DNA from: Acidaminococcus fermentans
GTDB taxonomy: Bacteria > Bacillota > Negativicutes > Acidaminococcales > Acidaminococcaceae
DNA: 64,000 nt
NCBI RefSeq assembly: GCF_009696675.1
Contig: NZ_VULN01000001.1
Coordinates: 124,001 to 188,000, forward strand
Reading direction: 5' to 3'
Shown: one piece after another, positions 61,375-64,000 of the stretch
How positions within the stretch are numbered: position 1 is the stretch's first letter
Layout: the number at the start of each line of letters is the position of its first letter
Notes under the pieces: generated by a model
Databases searched by the model: none
What the model was told of the DNA's origin: nothing
The model's input: only the letters and a program-made list of their open reading frames with translations
Program-made: the position numbers and the translations under genes

Positions 61375-61977
61375 TTACTTCTTCACCCACACCCGTTCCT
61401 TCACATCCAGTTTCTCGATGGGTTTGGGATCAGCGGTGGGTTCCCCGAAGGGCATCTGGGCCACCAGGGTCCAGCTGTCCGGCACTTCGAAGGCCGCCTT
61501 GATGGCATCGTCGATGATCGGGTTGTAGTGCTGGATATTCACCCCCAGCCCCAGGTCCGTGAGAGCCGTCCACAGGGCGAACTGGAGCATCCCGTTCCCC
61601 TGGCTGGCCCATACCGGGAAGTTGGCCGCGTACCCCGGGAACTGTTCCTGGAGCTTTTTCACCGTGTCCGTTTCCTCAAAATACAGCAGGGTGCCATAGG
61701 CAGCGGCAAACCCCTTCACCTTGGCTTCCGTAGGAGCGAATTTCTCCGCCGGCACGATTTTCCGCAGGGTTTCCATCACAATGTCCCACACCTTGTCATG
61801 GTACTTCCCCAGGGCCACGATCACCCGACCGCTCTGCATGTTGAAGGCCGAAGGCACCTCCCGGGTCACCTTTTCCACCGTGTCGATGATGGTGTCCTCG
61901 CTCACCGGGATGTTCCGCCCCAGGGCATAATTGGTCCGCCGATGAGCCACCGCCTGATAAAAATTCCGTTCCGTCAT
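61375..61977 (-). CDS. Nitroreductase family flavoprotein
   Basis: A 200-residue FMN-dependent NAD(P)H oxidoreductase of the nitroreductase family, close to the Frm2/HBN1/YdgI-like group. FMN-contact segments AVAHRRTNYALGRN (N-terminal Arg pair), EVPSAFNMQSGRVIVALG, WASQGNGMLQFALWTALTDLGLG and QMPFGEPTADP are visible. The natural substrate is unknown; relatives reduce nitro groups or quinones. The ATG at 61977 follows AAGGGG by 9 nt; an ATG three codons upstream overlaps that site. Monocistronic. Confidence 0.9.
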   Translation of the reverse strand: MTERNFYQAVAHRRTNYALGRNIPVSEDTIIDTVEKVTREVPSAFNMQSGRVIVALGKYHDKVWDIVMETLRKIVPAEKFAPTEAKVKGFAAAYGTLLYFEETDTVKKLQEQFPGYAANFPVWASQGNGMLQFALWTALTDLGLGVNIQHYNPIIDDAIKAAFEVPDSWTLVAQMPFGEPTADPKPIEKLDVKERVWVKK

Positions 61978-62049
61978 GATATTCATCCCCTTAACTGTTA
62001 TTTTACAAAGTACATTTGATGGGTATAGTATACCATATGGGTGGGGAAA

Positions 62050-62105
62050 AGGGAAGGGGCGCGCCAAAGGCACGCCCTTCCGTGGCCTGCGGTTTTCCTA
62101 TGACA
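62050..62105 (+). repeat. Dispersed repeat R15 (right-end fragment)
   Basis: Only GGGGCGCGCCAAAGGCACGC and CCCTTCCGTGGCCTGCGGTT, the right end of the R14-type element, directly at the galU stop. Confidence 0.75.
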
Positions 62106-62108
62106 GCC

Positions 62109-62990
62109 CTATTCCATTTTCTCCGCCAGTTCCTTCAGATAGGCCTTGAACGCCGGGCCCAGGTCCTGTCTCCGCAGGGCGAATTCCACGGTGGCTTTCA
62201 GGTAGCCCAGCTTGTCACCGGTGTCGTACCGTTTCCCTTCGAAATTGTAGGCATAGACGCTTTCGTTGTGAGCCATCACCCGGAGGGCGTCGGTGAGCTG
62301 GATTTCCCCGCCCTTCCCGGGCCGGGTCTGTTCCAGTACATCGAACACATCCGGGGTGATCACGTACCGTCCCAGGGCGGCAAACCGGCTGGGAGCCTCT
62401 TCCACGCTGGGTTTTTCCACCATGTCCTTCACCTTCAGCAGGTTGTGGTCGTCGGTTTCCTCCCCGTCGATGATCCCGTAGGCGGACACCTGTTCCGGCT
62501 TTACCACCTGGCAGCCGATCACCGTGCCCCCGGTCTTGTCATACTGGTCCATGAGCTGCTTCAGGGCCGGTTCACCGCTGCCGTTGTACACCACATCATC
62601 CCCCAGGATCACACCGAAGGGTTCCCCGTCGATGAAATCCTTGGCGCAGAGGATGGCGTCCCCCAGGCCCCGCTGGTATTTCTGCCGCACATAGTGGATC
62701 TTGATGCTGGAAATGGCCCGGACCTGCTTCAACAGTTCCATCTTTCCGCTTTCGTACAGGTGCTCTTCCAGTTCCGGAGAGCTGTCGAAATGGTCCTCGA
62801 TGGCCCGTTTGGCGTGGCCGGAGATGATCAGGATCTGTTCGATGCCGCTGTGGAGGATTTCTTCCACAATATACTGGATGGTGGGTTTGTCCACAATGGG
62901 CAGCATTTCCTTGGGCATGGCTTTGGTTTCCGGCAGGAACCGGGTACCGAACCCGGCAGCCGGGATCACGGCTTTACGGACTTTCATCAT
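62109..62990 (-). CDS. galU: UTP-glucose-1-phosphate uridylyltransferase
   Basis: GalU makes UDP-glucose, the donor for surface polysaccharides and lipopolysaccharide core. The 293-residue protein has the nucleotide-binding motif PAAGFGTRFLPETKAMPKEM, DKPTIQYIVEEI, LGDDVVYNG and the C-terminal DTGDKLGYLKATVEFAL. AAAGGAG lies 8 nt before the ATG, which overlaps the pth stop codon (ATGA), so the genes are coupled. Confidence 0.96.
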   Translation of the reverse strand: MMKVRKAVIPAAGFGTRFLPETKAMPKEMLPIVDKPTIQYIVEEILHSGIEQILIISGHAKRAIEDHFDSSPELEEHLYESGKMELLKQVRAISSIKIHYVRQKYQRGLGDAILCAKDFIDGEPFGVILGDDVVYNGSGEPALKQLMDQYDKTGGTVIGCQVVKPEQVSAYGIIDGEETDDHNLLKVKDMVEKPSVEEAPSRFAALGRYVITPDVFDVLEQTRPGKGGEIQLTDALRVMAHNESVYAYNFEGKRYDTGDKLGYLKATVEFALRRQDLGPAFKAYLKELAEKME

Positions 62991-63601
62991 TGGGCATTCT
63001 CCTTTGTTTCTTCATGGGCGGCCTTTTTGGGTGCTTTTTTGTTGAACCGCTGCATCAGTTCTCCCACGTCGGCCCCCTGCATCCAGGCTTCCACCGCATC
63101 GGCGGCCTGTTCCAGGGCTTCCTGGATCTTTTCCTTGTCCTCTCCCTGGAAGGGATGGAGCACGTGGCTGATCACCGCCTGTTCCTGGTGGACCGGGTGG
63201 CCGATGCCCACCTTGATCCGGGGATAGGCCTGGCTCCCCAGGGCCCGTTCAATGGATTTCAGGCCGTTGTGGCCTCCGGAAGACCCTTTCCGGCGGATCC
63301 GCAGGGTCCCCACCGGCAGGTCCATGTCGTCCTGGATCACCAGCACGTCTTCCGGGGGGATGTGGTAAAAGTTGGCAAAATCCACCACTGCCGCCCCGCT
63401 GTTGTTCATGTAGGTGGTGGGTTTGATCACCCAGCATTTTTCCGGCATCCGTTTTTCCAGGTAAACGGCATTGTCCGCCTTCCGCCAGGCGTCCGTGTCC
63501 CCCCACCTGCTGGCCAGGATGTCCGCGGTCATGAACCCGATATTGTGCCGGGTCCCGGCATATTCCCGCCCGATGTTCCCCAGGGCAACAACTAGTTTCA
63601 T
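62987..63601 (-). CDS. pth: Peptidyl-tRNA hydrolase
   Basis: Pth frees tRNA from abortive peptidyl-tRNA. The 204-residue protein has the active-site block LGNIGREYAGTRHNIGF with Asn9 and His19, the KPTTYMNNSGAAV segment and VIQDDMDLPVGTLRIRRKGSSGGHNGL. The C-terminus has a Lys/Ala-rich extension. AGGAG lies 6 nt before the ATG. Upstream is prs, a common neighbour in Firmicutes, though here a terminator lies between them. Confidence 0.97.
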   Translation of the reverse strand: MKLVVALGNIGREYAGTRHNIGFMTADILASRWGDTDAWRKADNAVYLEKRMPEKCWVIKPTTYMNNSGAAVVDFANFYHIPPEDVLVIQDDMDLPVGTLRIRRKGSSGGHNGLKSIERALGSQAYPRIKVGIGHPVHQEQAVISHVLHPFQGEDKEKIQEALEQAADAVEAWMQGADVGELMQRFNKKAPKKAAHEETKENAQ

Positions 63602-63620
63602 AAGATTCTCCTATAAACGC

Positions 63621-63652
63621 AAAAAGGGTGCTGCACCGCAGCACCCTTTTAC
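63621..63652 (-). terminator. Terminator of prs
   Basis: AAAAGGGTGCTGC-GGT-GCAGCACCCTTTTT on the minus strand, right after the prs stop; readthrough would feed pth-galU. Confidence 0.88.
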
Positions 63653-63655
63653 CCT

Positions 63656-64000
63656 TTAAATTTCAAACAGCTGGCTGATGGACAGCTGGTTGTAAATCCG
63701 CAGGATGGTCTCTGCCAGGATCGGAGCCACAGAAAGCTGGGTAATCTTCGGATGCTTTTTGTTGGGCGGCAGAGGAATCGTGTTGGTCACGATCAGTTCC
63801 TTGATTTCGGACTGGGCAATACGGCTCAGTGCCGGATCCGTCAGGATGGGATGGGTTACGCAGGCGTAGATGTCCTTGGCGCCGAATTTCTTCAGAGCCT
63901 TGGCCCCTTCGCACAGGGAGCCGGCGGTATCCACAATGTCATCCACCATGATGCAGATCTTGCCTTCCACATTGCCGATCAGGTTCATGACTTCCGCCAC
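63656..64000 (-). CDS. prs: Ribose-phosphate pyrophosphokinase, C-terminal part (cut by the window edge)
   Basis: Prs makes phosphoribosyl pyrophosphate for nucleotide, histidine and tryptophan synthesis. The visible last 114 residues contain the PRPP-binding loop MVDDIVDTAGSLCEGA, then YACVTHPILTDPALSRI and the typical end (PNKKHPKITQLSVAPILAETILRI). The start is beyond position 64000. It is the upstream neighbour of pth and galU on the same strand. Confidence 0.95.
   Translation of the reverse strand: MAEVMNLIGNVEGKICIMVDDIVDTAGSLCEGAKALKKFGAKDIYACVTHPILTDPALSRIAQSEIKELIVTNTIPLPPNKKHPKITQLSVAPILAETILRIYNQLSISQLFEI

Overview
The window reads as chromosome of a GC-rich, diderm, anaerobic Firmicute of the Negativicutes. 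An Acidaminococcus-like genus is my best guess, but the genus is not proven. Two kinds of evidence support this. Firmicute signs are a perfect CIRCE box before groESL, RemA, RNase M5, a GreA/LysS pair and the metG-tatD-3D-rnmV-rsmA and yicC-remA-gmk-rpoZ-coaBC gene orders. The outer-membrane sign is a 3462-residue trimeric autotransporter that carries an S-layer-homology (SLH) domain. HydE, ferredoxin, a hemerythrin operon and thiol peroxidase fit an anaerobe that meets some oxygen or nitric oxide.

Layout. 1-5.1 kb: ackA (partial, minus), tmcAL (plus), an rsmD-coaD-coiled-coil operon (minus), a DUF4127 gene (plus) and tRNA-Pro. 5.2-10.2 kb: a dispersed intergenic repeat, an intact type I toxin-antitoxin-like locus, and a 1277-residue zinc-ribbon/Sel1 protein. 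10.5-21 kb: the autotransporter. 21-26.5 kb: ferredoxin, an M20 amidohydrolase, a DUF1858/hemerythrin operon, hydE and tRNA-Ser. 26.5-31.8 kb: an accessory island with three near-identical repeat copies, a broken toxin-antitoxin remnant with a strong small-RNA promoter, small unknown genes, an HNH-like plus glycine-zipper gene pair, a YkgJ-type protein and a LURP-one protein. 31.8-53.9 kb: mostly core genes (coaBC, rpoZ, gmk, remA, yicC, rqcH, ilvD, a MATE pump, lysS, greA, an ArsB/SLC13-type permease, tpx, groEL/groES, rsmA, rnmV, a 3D-domain protein, tatD, metG). 54.3-60.8 kb: a McrBC-like AAA+/nuclease pair and a GGDEF protein. 61-64 kb: nitroreductase, galU, pth and the 3' part of prs.

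How it fits together. The core operons cover translation quality control (TmcAL, RqcH, Pth, LysRS and MetRS with tRNA-binding tails), ribosome and rRNA maturation (RsmD, RsmA, RNase M5), CoA synthesis (CoaBC, CoaD) and protein folding. Gaps between operons are filled by about 15 copies of a modular, hairpin-rich repeat. Every copy I could align has the same orientation, usually with its right end beside the stop codon of a minus-strand gene. Two copies contain a long terminal-inverted-repeat module that looks like a non-autonomous mobile element. Six similar terminators (GGGGCTGTTGC-type stems) recur at operon ends.

The best candidates for something undescribed are the small hydrophobic peptide/antisense RNA locus at 5.6-5.85 kb, its Fst-like broken relative at 27.0-27.2 kb, the repeat family itself, and the HNH/glycine-zipper pair at 28.6-31.0 kb. 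All positions come from reading the sequence; no database search was run.
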